Position numbers and translations under genes: made by a program. A stretch of 64,000 nt of DNA from Sipunculus nudus (lineage: Eukaryota; Annelida; Sipuncula; Golfingiida; Sipunculidae). How positions within the stretch are numbered: the first letter of the stretch is position 1; every line of letters begins with the position of its first letter. Below are positions 36,796 through 49,390 of the stretch, one piece after another. The notes under the pieces are model-generated. The model ran no database searches and had not been told where the DNA came from. It saw only the letters and a list, made by a program, of their open reading frames with translations. The stretch lies in assembly GCA_026874595.1 (NCBI GenBank), contig CM049316.1, forward strand, positions 72,757,176 to 72,821,175, read 5' to 3'.

Positions 36796-38318
36796 TTGCT
36801 TGTACAAGAAATAACTTCCAGTCAGTACAGAGGGATTTCTGTTCTCTTGAATTTTGATGATGTGCATGCTGTGTGAACATTTTGAGCATTCCCAAACAAA
36901 ATTTGAGCATGATATAAACTAGAAACCAGCATTGGTTTTACACTGAAATCCAGGAGTGTGTTTCTATATAGTGTCCTTGACCACGAGTCATTTGCTCCTA
37001 CTAGAAGTTAACTTCCTGTTGGGAGAGGGCTTGCTTCTCGCTATTGAGGGGTCTGTTTTTTCCCGTTGCAGGAGTTCACTTCTACTTATATGGAAAAATT
37101 GTTGATATTGGAACGTTCATTTGCTTTGCTTTTATCAGAAATTAACTTCCTGTTGGGAGAGGGCTGGCTTCTCGCTATTGAGGGGTCCGTTTTTTTGCCG
37201 TTGCAGGAGTTCATTTCTGGCTAATAGAGAGGAATTTATCCTGGAAAGTATAAAATTGATGCTGTTTATGAAGCACCATTAAACTTTGAGGCCAAGCGGA
37301 AAAATGGTTCCCGTGACGAAACAGATTGGATGTGACCTTTGTTGTACGCAAGAATACACAAGTCTGATTTGTATACGACTATCAGGATGAGGTTTATTTT
37401 GCGAGTAGAAAGGTGAAACAGTGTTTCTTTGAACAGAATAATTTAGTTTTATAGATATTTTGTTCTTGATTGTACAGTATAGACTTGTTTCTGTGAAGGG
37501 CTTCTGTTGGTTTTGTCAGGAGAAAGCTGCAATCTTGCTATTGGCAGTTGTACCTCTTGCTTGTACATGAAATAACTTCCAGTCAGTACAGAGGGATTTC
37601 TGTTCTCTTGAATTTTGATGATGTGCATGCTGTGTGAACATTTTGAGCATTCCCAAACAAAATGTGAGCATAATATAAACTAGAAACCAGCATTGGTTTT
37701 ACACTGAAATCCAGGAGTGTGTTTCTATATAGTGTCCTTGACCACGAGTCATTTGCTCCTACTAGAAGTTAACTTCCTGTTGGGAGAGGGCTTGCTTCTC
37801 GCTATTGAGGGGTCTGTTTTTTTCCCGTTGCAGGAGTTCACTTCTACCTAATATGAAAAATTGTTGATATTGGAACATTCATTTGCTTTGCTCATAACAG
37901 AAGTTAACTTTCTGTTGGGAGATAGCTGGCTTCTCGCTATTGAGGGGTCTGTTTTTTGCCGTTGCAGGAGTTCACTTCTGGCTAATAGAGAGGAATTTAT
38001 CCTGGAAAGTATAAAATTGATGCTGTTTAGGATGCACCATTAAACTTTGAGGCCAAGCGGAAAAATGGTTCCCGTGACGAAACAGATTGGATGTGAACTT
38101 TGTTGTATGCAAGAATACACAAGTCTGATTTGTATACGACTATCAGGATGTGGTTTATTTTGTGAGTAGAAAGGTGAAACAATATTTCTTTGAACAGAAT
38201 AATTTAGTTTTATAGATGTTTTGTTCTTGATTGTACAGTATAGACTTGTTTCTGTGAAGGGCTTCTGTTGGTTTTGTCAGGAGAAAGCTCCAATCTTGCT
38301 ATTGGCCGGTTGTACCTC
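36796..38318 (+). repeat. Monomers 49-50: hybrid unit and F
   Basis: 36796-37556 resembles the hybrid at 34376 (ACTTATATGG, GAAATTAACTTCC, GGGGTCCG, TTTATGAAGC). 37557-38318 is F with GGGAGATAGC and a CpG loss, TGTGAGTAG instead of TGCGAGTAG, at 38161. Confidence 0.78.
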
Positions 38319-40599
38319 TTGCTTGTACAAGAAATGACTTCCAGTCAGTACAGAGGGATTTCTGTTCTCTTGAATTTTGATGATGTGCATGCAGTGTGAA
38401 CATTTCGAGCATGCCCAAAAAACAAAATTTGAGCATAATATAAACTAAACCAGCATTGGTTTTACACTGAAATCCAGGAGTGTGTTTCGATATAGTGTCC
38501 TTGACCACGAGTCATTTGCTCCTACTAGAAGTTAACTTCCTGTTGGGAGAGGGCTTGCTTCTCGCTATTGAGGGGTCTGTTTTTTCCCGTTGCAGGAGTT
38601 CACTTCTACCTAATATGGAAAATTGTTGCTATTGGAACATTCATTTGCTTTGCTCATAACAGAAGTTAACTTCCTGTTGGGAGAGGGCTGGCTTCTCGCT
38701 ATTGAGGGGTCTGTTTTTTGCCGTTGCAGGAGTTCACTTCTGGCTAATAGGGAGGAATTTATCCTGGAAAGTATAAAATTGATGCTGTTTAGGAAGCACC
38801 ATTAAACTTTGAGGCCAAGCGGAAAAATGGTTCCCGAGACAAAACAGATTGGATGTGAACTTTGTTGTACGCAAGAATACACAAGTGTGATTTGTATAAG
38901 ACTATCAGGATGAGGTTTATTTTGCGAGTAGAAAGGTGAAACAGTGTTTCTTTGAACAGAATAATTTAGTTCTATAGATGTTTTGTTCTTGATTGTACAG
39001 TATAGACTTGTTTCTGTGAAGGGCTTCTGTTGGTTTTGTCAGGAGAAAGCTGCAATCTTGCTATTGGCAGTTGTACCTCTTGCTTGTACAAGAAATAACT
39101 TCCAGTCAGTACAGAGGGATTTCTGTTCTCTTGAATTTTGATGATGTGCATGCTGTGTGAACATTTTGAGCATTCCCAAACAAAATTTGAGCATGATATA
39201 AACTAGAAACCAGCATTGGTTTTACACTGAAGTCCAGGAGTGTGTTTCTATATAGTGTCCTTGACCACGAGTCATTTGCTCCTACTAGAAGTTAACTTCC
39301 TGTTTGGAGAGGGCTTGCTTCTCGCTATTGAGGGGTCTGTTTTTTCCCGTTGCAGGAGTTCACTTCTACCTAATATGGAAAATTGTTGCTATTGGAACAT
39401 TCATTTGCTTTGCTCATAACAGAAGTTAACTTCCTGTTGGGAGAGGGCTGGCTTCTCGCTATTGAGGGGTCTGTTTTTTCCCGTTGCAGGAGTTCACTTC
39501 TGGCTAATAGAGAGGAATTTATCCTGGAAAGTATAAAATTGATGCTGTTTAGGAAGCACCATTAAACTTTGAGGCCAAGCGGAAAAATGGTTCCCGTGAC
39601 AAAACAGATTGGATGTGAACTTTGTTGTACGCAAGAATACACAAGTGTGATTTGTATAAGACTATCAGGATGAGGTTTATTTTGCGAGTAGAAAGGTGAA
39701 ACAGTGTTTCTTTGAACAGAATAATTTAGTTTTATAGATGTTTTGTTCTTGATTGTACAGTATAGACTTGTTTCTGTGAAGGGCTTCTGTTGGTTTTGTC
39801 AGGAGAAAGCTGCAATCTTGCTATTGGCAGTTGTACCTCTTGCTTGTACAAGAAATAACTTCCAGTCAGTACAGAGGGATTTCTGTTCTCTTGAATTTTG
39901 ATGATGTGCATGCTGTGTGAACATTTTGAGCATTCCCAAACAAAATTTGAGCATGATATAAACTAGAAACCAGCATTGGTTTTACACTGAAATCCAGGAG
40001 TGTGTTTCTATATAGTGTCCTTGACCACGAGTCATTTGCTCCTACTAGAAGTTAACTTCCTGTTTGGAGAGGGCTTGCTTCTCGCTATTGAGGGGTCTGT
40101 TTTTCCCGTTGCAGGAGTTCACTTCTACCTAATATGGAAAATTGTTGATATTGGAACATTCATTTGCTTTGCTTATAACAGAAGTTAACTTCCTGTTGGG
40201 AGAGGGCTGGATTTTCGCTATTGAGGGGGCCGTTTTTTTGCCGTTGCAGGAGTTCACTTCTGGCTAATAGAGAGGAATTTATCCTGGAAAGTATAAAATT
40301 GATGCTGTTTATGAAGCACCATTAAACTTTGAGGCCAAGCGGAAAAATGGTTCCCGTGACGAAACAGATTGGATGTGACCTTTGTTGTACGCAAGAATAC
40401 AAAAGTCTGATTTGTATACGCCTATCAGGATGAGGTTTATTTTGCGAGTAGAAAGGTGAAACAGTGTTTCTTTGAACAGAATAATTTAGTTTTATAGATG
40501 TTTTGTTCTTGATTGTACAGTATAGACTTGTTTCTGTGAAGGGCTTCTGTTGGTTTTGTCAGGAGAAAGCTGCAATCTTGCTATTGGCAGTTGTACCTC
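38319..40599 (+). repeat. E1-E2-D block (monomers 51-53)
   Basis: Units are 38319-39079, 39080-39839 and 39840-40599 (761, 760 and 760 bp). They match 2559-4839 at an offset of 35,760 bp, including CAAGTGTGATTT. Differences include CCCGAGAC near 38833 and TTTTTTCCCG in the second subrepeat of E2. Confidence 0.88.
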
Positions 40600-41363
40600 T
40601 TGCTTGTACAAGAAATAACTTCCAGTCAGTACAGAGGGATTTCTGTTCTCTTGAATTTTGATGATGTGCATGCTGTGTGAACATTTTGAGCATTCCCAAA
40701 CAAAATTTGAGCATGATATAAACTAGAAACCAGCATTGGTTTTACACTGAAATCCAGGAGTGTGTTTCTAATTAGTGTCCTTGACCACGAGTCATTTGCT
40801 CCTACTAGAAGTTAACTTCCTGTTTGGAGAGGGCTTGCTTCTCGCTATTGAGGGGTCTGTTTTTTCCCGTTGCAGGAGTTCACTTCTACCTAATATGGAA
40901 AAATTGTTGATATTGGAACATTCATTTGCTTTGCTTTTAACAGGAATTAACTTCCTGTTTGGAGAGGGCTGGCTTCTCGATATTGAGGGGTCTGTTTTTT
41001 ACCGTTGCAGGAGTTCACCTCAGTCTAGTAGAGAGGAATTTATCCTGGAAAGTATAAAATTGATGCTTTTTAGGAAGCACCATTAAACCTTGGGGCCAAG
41101 CGGAAAAATGGTTCCCCTGACAAAACACAGATTGGAAGTAAACTTTGTTGTATGCAAGAATACACAAGTCTGATTTGTATACGACTATCAGGATGAGGTT
41201 TATTTTGCGAGTAGAAAGGTGAAACAGTGTGTCTTTGAACAGAATAATGTAGTTTTATTGATGTCTTATTCTTGATTGTACAGTATAGACTTGTTTCTGT
41301 GAAGGGCTTCTGTTGGTTTTGTCAGGAGAAAGCTGCAATCTTGCTATTGGCAGGTTGTACCTC
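40600..41363 (+). repeat. Monomer 54, A-head / G-body chimera
   Basis: The head has the A mark CTAATTAGTG near 40769, continuing the match to monomer 7. After about 40820 it changes to G (ACAGGAATTAAC, CACCTCAGTCTAG, TATTGATGTC). The block match therefore switches from offset 35,760 to about 39,838 (monomers 2-4) inside this unit. Confidence 0.82.
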
Positions 41364-44300
41364 TTGCTTGTACAAGGAATAACTTCCAGTCAGTACAGAG
41401 GGAGTTCTGTTCTCTTGAACATTGATGATGTGCATGCAGTGTAAACATTTTGAGCATGCCAAAACAAAATTTGAGCATAATATAAACTAGAAACCAGCAT
41501 TGGTTTTACACTGAAATCCAGGAGTGTGTTTCTATATAGTGTCCTTGACCACGAGTCATTTGCTCCTACTAGAAATTAACTTCCTGTTGGGAGAGGGCTA
41601 GCTTCTCGCTATTGAGGGGTCTGTTTTTACCCGTGGCAGGAGTTCACTTCTACCTAATATATGGAAAAATTGTTGATATTGGAACATTCATTTGCTTTGC
41701 TTTTAACAGACGTTAACTTCCTGTTGGGAGAGGGCTGGCTTCTCGCTATTGAGGGGTCTGTTTTTTGCCGTTGCAGGAGTTCACTTCTACCTAACATGGA
41801 AAAATTGTTGATATTGGAACATTCATTTGCTTTGCTTTTAACAGAAGTTAACTTCCTGTTGGGAGAGGGCTGGCTTCTCGCTATTGAGGGGTCTGTTTTT
41901 TGCCGTTGCAGGAGTTCACTTCTACCTAACATGGAAAAATTGTTGATATTGGAACATTCATTTGCTTTGCTTATAACAGAAGTTAACTTCCTGTTGGGAG
42001 AGGGCTGGCTTCTCGCTATTGAGGGGTCTGTTTTTTGCCGTTGCAGGAGTTCACTTCTGGCTAATAGAGAGGAATTTATCCTGGAAAGTATAAAATTGAT
42101 GCTGTTTAGGAAGCACAATTAAACTTTGGCGCCAAGCGGAAAAATGGTTCCCATGACAAAACAGATTTGAAGTGAACTTTGTTGTACGCAAGAATACACA
42201 AGTCTGATTTGTATACGACTATCAGGATGAGGTTTATTTTGCGAGTAGAAAGGTGAAACAGTGTGTCTTTGAACAGAATTATTTAGTTTAATAGATGTTT
42301 TATTCTTGATTGTACAGTATAGACTTGTTTCTGTGAAGGGCTTCTGTTGGTTTTGTCAGGAGAAAGCTCCAATCTTGCTATTGGCCGGTTGTACCTCTTG
42401 CTTGTACAAGAAATGACTTCCAGTCAGTACAGAGGGATTTCTGTTCTCTTGAATTTTGATGATGTGCATGCAGTGTGAACATTTCGAGCATGCCCAAAAA
42501 ACAAAATTTGAGCATAATATAAACTAAACCAGCATTGGTTTTACACTGAAATCCAGGAGTGTGTTTCGATATAGTGTCCTTGACCACGAGTCATTTGCTC
42601 CTACTAGAAGTTAACTTCCTGTTGGGAGAGGGCTTGCTTCTCGCTATTGAGGGGTCTGTTTTTTCCCGTTGCAGGAGTTCACTTCTACCTAATATGGAAA
42701 ATTGTTGCTATTGGAACATTCATTTGCTTTGCTCATAACAGAAGTTAACTTCCTGTTGGGAGAGGGCTGGCTTCTCGCTATTGAGGGGTCTGTTTTTTGC
42801 CGTTGCAGGAGTTCACTTCTGGCTAATAGGGAGGAATTTATCCTGGAAAGTATAAAATTGATGCTGTTTAGGAAGCACCATTAAACTTTGAGGCCAAGCG
42901 GAAAAATGGTTCCCGTGACAAAACAGATTGGATGTGAACTTTGTTGTACGCAAGAATACACAAGTGTGATTTGTATAAGACTATCAGGATGAGGTTTATT
43001 TTGCGAGTAGAAAGGTGAAACAGTGTTTCTTTGAACAGAATAATTTAGTTCTATAGATGTTTTGTTCTTGATTGTACAGTATAGACTTGTTTCTGTGAAG
43101 GGCTTCTGTTGGTTTTGTCAGGAGAAAGCTGCAATCTTGCTATTGGCAGTTGTACCTCTTGCTTGTACAAGAAATAACTTCCAGTCAGTACAGAGGGATT
43201 TCTGTTCTCTTGAATTTTGATGATGTGCATGCTGTGTGAACATTTTGAGCATTCCCAAACAAAATTTGAGCATGATATAAACTAGAAACCAGCATTGGTT
43301 TTACACTGAAGTCCAGGAGTGTGTTTCTAATTAGTGTCCTTGACCACGAGTCATTTGCTCCTACTAGAAGTTAACTTCCTGTTGGGAGAGGGCTGGCTTC
43401 TCTCTATTGAGGGGTCTGTTTTTTGCCGTTGCAGGAGTTCACTTCTGGCTAGTAGAGAGGAATTTATCCTGGACAGTATAAAATTGATGCTGTTTAGGAA
43501 GCACCATTAAACTTTGGGGATAAGCGGAAAAATAATTCCCGTGACAAAACACCGATTGGAAGTGAACTTTGTTGTACGGAAGAATACACAAATCTGATTT
43601 GTATACGACTATCAGGATGTGGTTTATTTTGCGAGTAGAAAGGTGAAACAATATTTCTTTGAACAGAATAATTTAGTTTTATAGATGTTTTGTTCTTGAT
43701 TGTACAGTATAGACTTGTTTCTGTGAAGGGCTTCTGTTGGTTTTGTCAGGAGAAAGCTGCAATTTTTTTATTGACAGGTTGTACCTCTTGCTTGTACAAG
43801 AAATAACTTCCAGTCAGTACAGAGGGATTTCTGTTCTCTTGAATTTTGATGATGTGCATGCAGTGTGAACATTTCGAGCATGCCCAAAAAACAAAATTTG
43901 AGCATAATATAAACTAAACCAGCATTGGTTTTACACTGAAATTCAGGAGTGTGTTTCGATATAGTGTCCTTGACCACGAGTCATTTGCTCCTACTAGAAG
44001 TTAACTTCCTGTTGGGAGAGGGCTTGCTTCTCGCTATTGAGGGGTCTGTTTTTTCCCGTTGCAGGAGTTCACTTCTACCTAATATGGAAAATTGTTGCTA
44101 TTGGAACATTCATTTGCTTTGCTCATAACAGAAGTTAACTTCCTGTTGGGAGAGGGCTGGCTTCTCGCTATTGAGGGGTCTGTTTTTTGCCGTTGCAGGA
44201 GTTCACTTCTGGCTAATAGGGAGGAATTTATCCTGGAAAGTATAAAATTGATGCTGTTTAGGAAGCACCATTAAACTTTGAGGCCAAGCGGAAAAATGGT

Positions 44301-44549
44301 TCCCGTGACAAAACAGATTGGATGTGAACTTTGTTGTACGCAAGAATACACAAGTCTGATTTGTATAAGACTATCAGGATGAGGTTTATTTTGCGAGTAG
44401 AAAGGTGAAACAGTGTTTCTTTGAACAGAATAATGTAGTTTTATTGATGTCTTATTCTTGATTGTACAGTATAGACTTGTTTCTGTGAAGGGCTTCTGTT
44501 GGTTTTGTCAGGAGAAAGCTGCAATCTTGCTATTGGCAGGTTGTACCTC
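41364..44549 (+). repeat. H-led block 1, four units (3186 bp)
   Basis: Units are H 41364-42397 (1034), E1 42398-43158 (761), a short chimera 43159-43787 (629) and an E1/G fusion 43788-44549 (762). The short unit has an E2 head, a single A-type subrepeat (TTCTCTCTATTG) and an F-like tail (GATGTGGTTT). The last unit starts as E1 and ends with the G tail (AATGTAGTTTTATTGATG). Compared with an inferred ancestor H-E1-E2-D-A-E1-G it has lost about three monomers through fusions. Confidence 0.82.
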
Positions 44550-47500
44550 TTGCTTGTACAAGGAATAACTTCCAGTCAGTACAGAGGGAGTTCTGTTCTC
44601 TTGAACATTGATGATGTGCATGCAGTGTAAACATTTTGAGCATGCCAAAACAAAATTTGAGCATAATATAAACTAGAAACCAGCATTGGTTTTACACTGA
44701 AATCCAGGAGTGTGTTTCTATATAGTGTCCTTGACCACGAGTCATTTGCTCCTACTAGAAGTTAACTTCCTGTTGGGAGAGGGCTAGCTTCTCGCTATTG
44801 AGGGGTCTGTTTTTACCCGTGGCAGGAGTTCACTTCTACCTAATATATGGAAAAATTGTTGATATTGGAACATTCATTTGCTTTGCTTTTAACAGACGTT
44901 AACTTCCTGTTGGGAGAGGGCTGGCCTCTCGCTATTGAGGGGTCTGTTTTTTGCCGTTGCAGGAGTTCACTTCTACCTAACATGGAAAAATTGTTGATAT
45001 TGGAACATTCATTTGCTTTGCTTTTAACAGAAGTTAACTTCCTGTTGGGAGAGGGCTGGCTTCTCGCTATTGAGGGGTCTGTTTTTTGCCGTTGCAGGAG
45101 TTCACTTCTACCTAACATGGAAAAATTGTTGATATTGGAACATTCATTTGCTTTGCTTATAACAGAAGTTAACTTCCTGTTGGGAGAGGGCTGGCTTCTC
45201 GCTATTGAGGGGTCTGTTTTTTGCCGTTGCAGGAGTTCACTTCTGGCTAATAGAGAGGAATTTATCCTGGAAAGTATAAAATTGATGCTGTTTAGGAAGC
45301 ACAATTAAACTTTGGCGCCAAGCGGAAAAATGGTTCCCATGACAAAACAGATTTGAAGTGAACTTTGTTGTACGCAAGAATACACAAGTCTGATTTGTAT
45401 ACGACTATCAGGATGAGGTTTATTTTGCGAGTAGAAAGGTGAAACAGTGTTTCTTTGAACAGAATAATTTAGTTTTATAGATGTTTTGTTCTTCATTGTA
45501 CAGTATAGACTTGTTTCTGTGAAGGGCTTCTGTTGGTTTTGTCAGGAGAAAGCTCCAATCTTGCTATTGGCCGGTTGTACCTCTTGCTTGTACAAGAAAT
45601 GACTTCCAGTCCGTACAGAGGGATTTCTGTTCTCTTGAATTTTGATGATGTGCATGCAGTGTGAACATTTCGAGCATGCCCAAAAAACAAAATTTGAGCA
45701 TAATATAAACTAAACCAGCATTGGTTTTACACTGAAATCCAGGAGTGTGTTTCGATATAGTGTCCTTGACCACGAGTCATTTGCTCCTACTAGAAGTTAA
45801 CTTCCTGTTGGGAGAGGGCTTGCTTCTCGCTATTGAGGGGTCTGTTTTTTCCCGTTGCAGGAGTTCACTTCTACCTAATATGGAAAATTGTTGCTATTGG
45901 AACATTCATTTGCTTTGCTCATAACAGAAGTTAACTTCCTGTTGGGAGAGGGCTGGCTTCTCGCTATTGAGGGGTCTGTTTTTTGCCGTTGCAGGAGTTC
46001 ACTTCTGGCTAATAGGGAGGAATTTATCCTGGAAAGTATAAAATTGATGCTGTTTAGGAAGCACCATTAAACTTTGAGGCCAAGCGGAAAAATGGTTCCC
46101 GTGACAAAACAGATTGGATGTGAACTTTGTTGTACGCAAGAATACACAAGTGTGATTTGTATAAGACTATCAGGATGAGGTTTATTTTGCGAGTAGAAAG
46201 GTGAAACATGTGTTTCTTTGAACAGAATAATTTAGTTCTATAGATGTTTTGTTCTTGATTGTACAGTATAGACTTGTTTCTGTGAAGGGCTTCTGTTGGT
46301 TTTGTCAGGAGAAAGCTGCAATCTTGCTATTGGCAGTTGTACCTCTTGCTTGTACAAGAAATAACTTCCAGTCAGTACAGAGGGATTTCTGTTCTCTTGA
46401 ATTTTGATGATGTGCATGCTGTGTGAACATTTTGAGCATTCCCAAACAAAATTTGAGCATGATATAAACTAGAAACCAGCATTGGTTTTACACTGAAGTC
46501 CAGGAGTGTGTTTCTATATAGTGTCCTTGACCACGAGTCATTTGCTCCTACTAGAAGTTAACTTCCTGTTTGGAGAGGGCTTGCTTCTCGCTATTGAGAG
46601 GTCTGTTTTTTCCCGTTGCAGGAGTTCACTTCTACCTAATATGGAAAATTGTTGCTATTGGAACATTCATTTGCTTTGCTCATAACAGAAGTTAACTTCC
46701 TGTTGGGAGAGGGCTGGCTTCTCGCTATTGAGGGGTCTGTTTTTTGCCGTTGCAGGAGTTCACTTCTGGCTAATAGAGAGGAATTTATCCTGGAAAGTAT
46801 AAAATTGATGCTGTTTAGGAAGCACCATTAAACTTTGAGGCCAAGCGGAAAAATGGTTCCCGTGACAAAACAGATTGGATGTGAACTTTGTTGTACGCAA
46901 GAATACACAAGTGTGATTTGTATAAGACTATCAGGATGAGGTTTATTTTGCGAGTAGAAAGGTGAAACAGTGTTTCTTTGAACAGAATAATTTAGTTTTA
47001 TAGATGTTTTGTTCTTGATTGTACAGTATAGACTTGTTTCTGTGAAGGGCTTCTGTTGGTTTTGTCAGGAGAAAGCTGCAATCTTGCTATTGGCAGTTGT
47101 ACCTCTTGCTTGTACAAGAAATAACTTCCAGTCAGTACAGAGGGATTTCTGTTCTCTTGAATTTTGATGATGTGCATGCTGTGTGAACATTTTGAGCATT
47201 CCCAAACAAAATTTGAGCATGATATAAACTAGAAACCAGCATTGGTTTTACACTGAAATCCAGGAGTGTGTTTCTATATAGTGTCCTTGACCACGAGTCA
47301 TTTGCTCCTACTAGAAGTTAACTTCCTGTTTGGAGAGGGCTTGCTTCTCGCTATTGAGGGGTCTGTTTTTCCCGTTGCAGGAGTTCACTTCTACCTAATA
47401 TGGAAAATTGTTGATATTGGAACATTCATTTGCTTTGCTTATAACAGAAGTTAACTTCCTGTTGGGAGAGGGCTGGATTTTCGCTATTGAGGGGGCCGTT

Positions 47501-49390
47501 TTTTTGCCGTTGCAGGAGTTCACTTCTGGCTAATAGAGAGGAATTTATCCTGGAAAGTATAAAATTGATGCTGTTTATGAAGCACCATTAAACTTTGAGG
47601 CCAAGCGGAAAAATGGTTCCCGTGACGAAACAGATTGGATGTGACCTTTGTTGTACGCAAGAATAGAAAAGTCTGATTTGTATACGCCTATCAGGATGAG
47701 GTTTATTTTGCGAGTAGAAAGGTGAAACAGTGTTTCTTTGAACAGAATAATTTAGTTTTATAGATGTTTTGTTCTTGATTGTACAGTATAGACTTGTTTC
47801 TGTGAAGGGCTTCTGTTGGTTTTGTCAGGAGAAAGCTGCAATCTTGCTATTGGCAGTTGTACCTCTTGCTTGTACAAGAAATAACTTCCAGTCAGTACAG
47901 AGGGATTTCTGTTCTCTTGAATTTTGATGATGTGCATGCTGTGTGAACATTTTGAGCATTCCCAAACAAAATTTGAGCATGATATAAACTAGAAACCAGC
48001 ATTGGTTTTACACTGAAATCCAGGAGTGTGTTTCTAATTAGTGTCCTTGACCACGAGTCATTTGCTCCTACTAGAAGTTAACTTCCTGTTGGGAGAGGGC
48101 TTGCTTCTCGCTATTGAGGGGTCTGTTTTTTCCCGTTGCAGGAGTTCACTTCTACTTATATGGAAAAATTGTTGATATTGGAACGTTCATTTGCTTTGCT
48201 TTTATCAGAAGTTAACTTCCTGTTGGGAGAGGGCTGGCTTCTCTCTATTGAGGGGTCTGTTTTTTGCCGTTGCAGGAGTTCACTTCTGGCTAGTAGAGAG
48301 GAATTTATCCTGGACAGTATAAAATTGATGCTGTTTAGGAAGCACCATTAAACTTTGGGGATAAGCGGAAAAATAATTCCCGTGACAAAACACCGATTGG
48401 AAGTGAACTTTGTTGTACGGAAGAATACACAAATCTGATTTGTATACGACTATCAGGATGTGGTTTATTTTGCGAGTAGAAAGGTGAAACAATATTTCTT
48501 TGAACAGAATAATTTAGTTTTATAGATGTTTTGTTCTTGATTGTACAGTATAGACTTGTTTCTGTGAAGGGCTTCTGTTGGTTTTGTCAGGAGAAAGCTG
48601 CAATTTTTTTATTGACAGGTTGTACCTCTTGCTTGTACAAGAAATAACTTCCAGTCAGTACAGAGGGATTTCTGTTCTCTTGAATTTTGATGATGTGCAT
48701 GCAGTGTGAACATTTCGAGCATGCCCAAAAAACAAAATTTGAGCATAATATAAACTAAACCAGCATTGGTTTTACACTGAAATTCAGGAGTGTGTTTCGA
48801 TATAGTGTCCTTGACCACGAGTCATTTGCTCCTACTAGAAGTTAACTTCCTGTTGGGAGAGGGCTTGCTTCTCGCTATTGAGGGGTCTGTTTTTTCCCGT
48901 TGCAGGAGTTCACTTCTACCTAATATGGAAAATTGTTGCTATTGGAACATTCATTTGCTTTGCTCATAACAGAAGTTAACTTCCTGTTGGGAGAGGGCTG
49001 GCTTCTCGCTATTGAGGGGTCTGTTTTTTGCCGTTGCAGGAGTTCACTTCTGGCTAATAGGGAGGAATTTATCCTGGAAAGTATAAAATTGATGCTGTTT
49101 AGGAAGCACCATTAAACTTTGAGGCCAAGCGGAAAAATGGTTCCCGTGACAAAACAGATTGGATGTGAACTTTGTTGTACGCAAGAATACACAAGTGTGA
49201 TTTGTATAAGACTATCAGGATGAGGTTTATTTTGCGAGTAGAAAGGTGAAACAGTGTTTCTTTGAACAGAATAATGTAGTTTTATTGATGTCTTATTCTT
49301 GATTGTACAGTATAGACTTGTTTCTGTGAAGGGCTTCTGTTGGTTTTGTCAGGAGAAAGCTGCAATCTTGCTATTGGCAGGTTGTACCTC
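44550..49390 (+). repeat. H-led block 2, six units (4841 bp)
   Basis: Units are H 44550-45583 (1034), E1 45584-46345, E2 46346-47105, D 47106-47865, A with F-like tail 47866-48628 and an E1/G fusion 48629-49390. This H has AATATATGG and GGCTGGCCTCTCG, shared with the H units at 49391 and 54235. E2 and D are separate here, while E1 and G are fused (switch near 49270). Confidence 0.87.
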
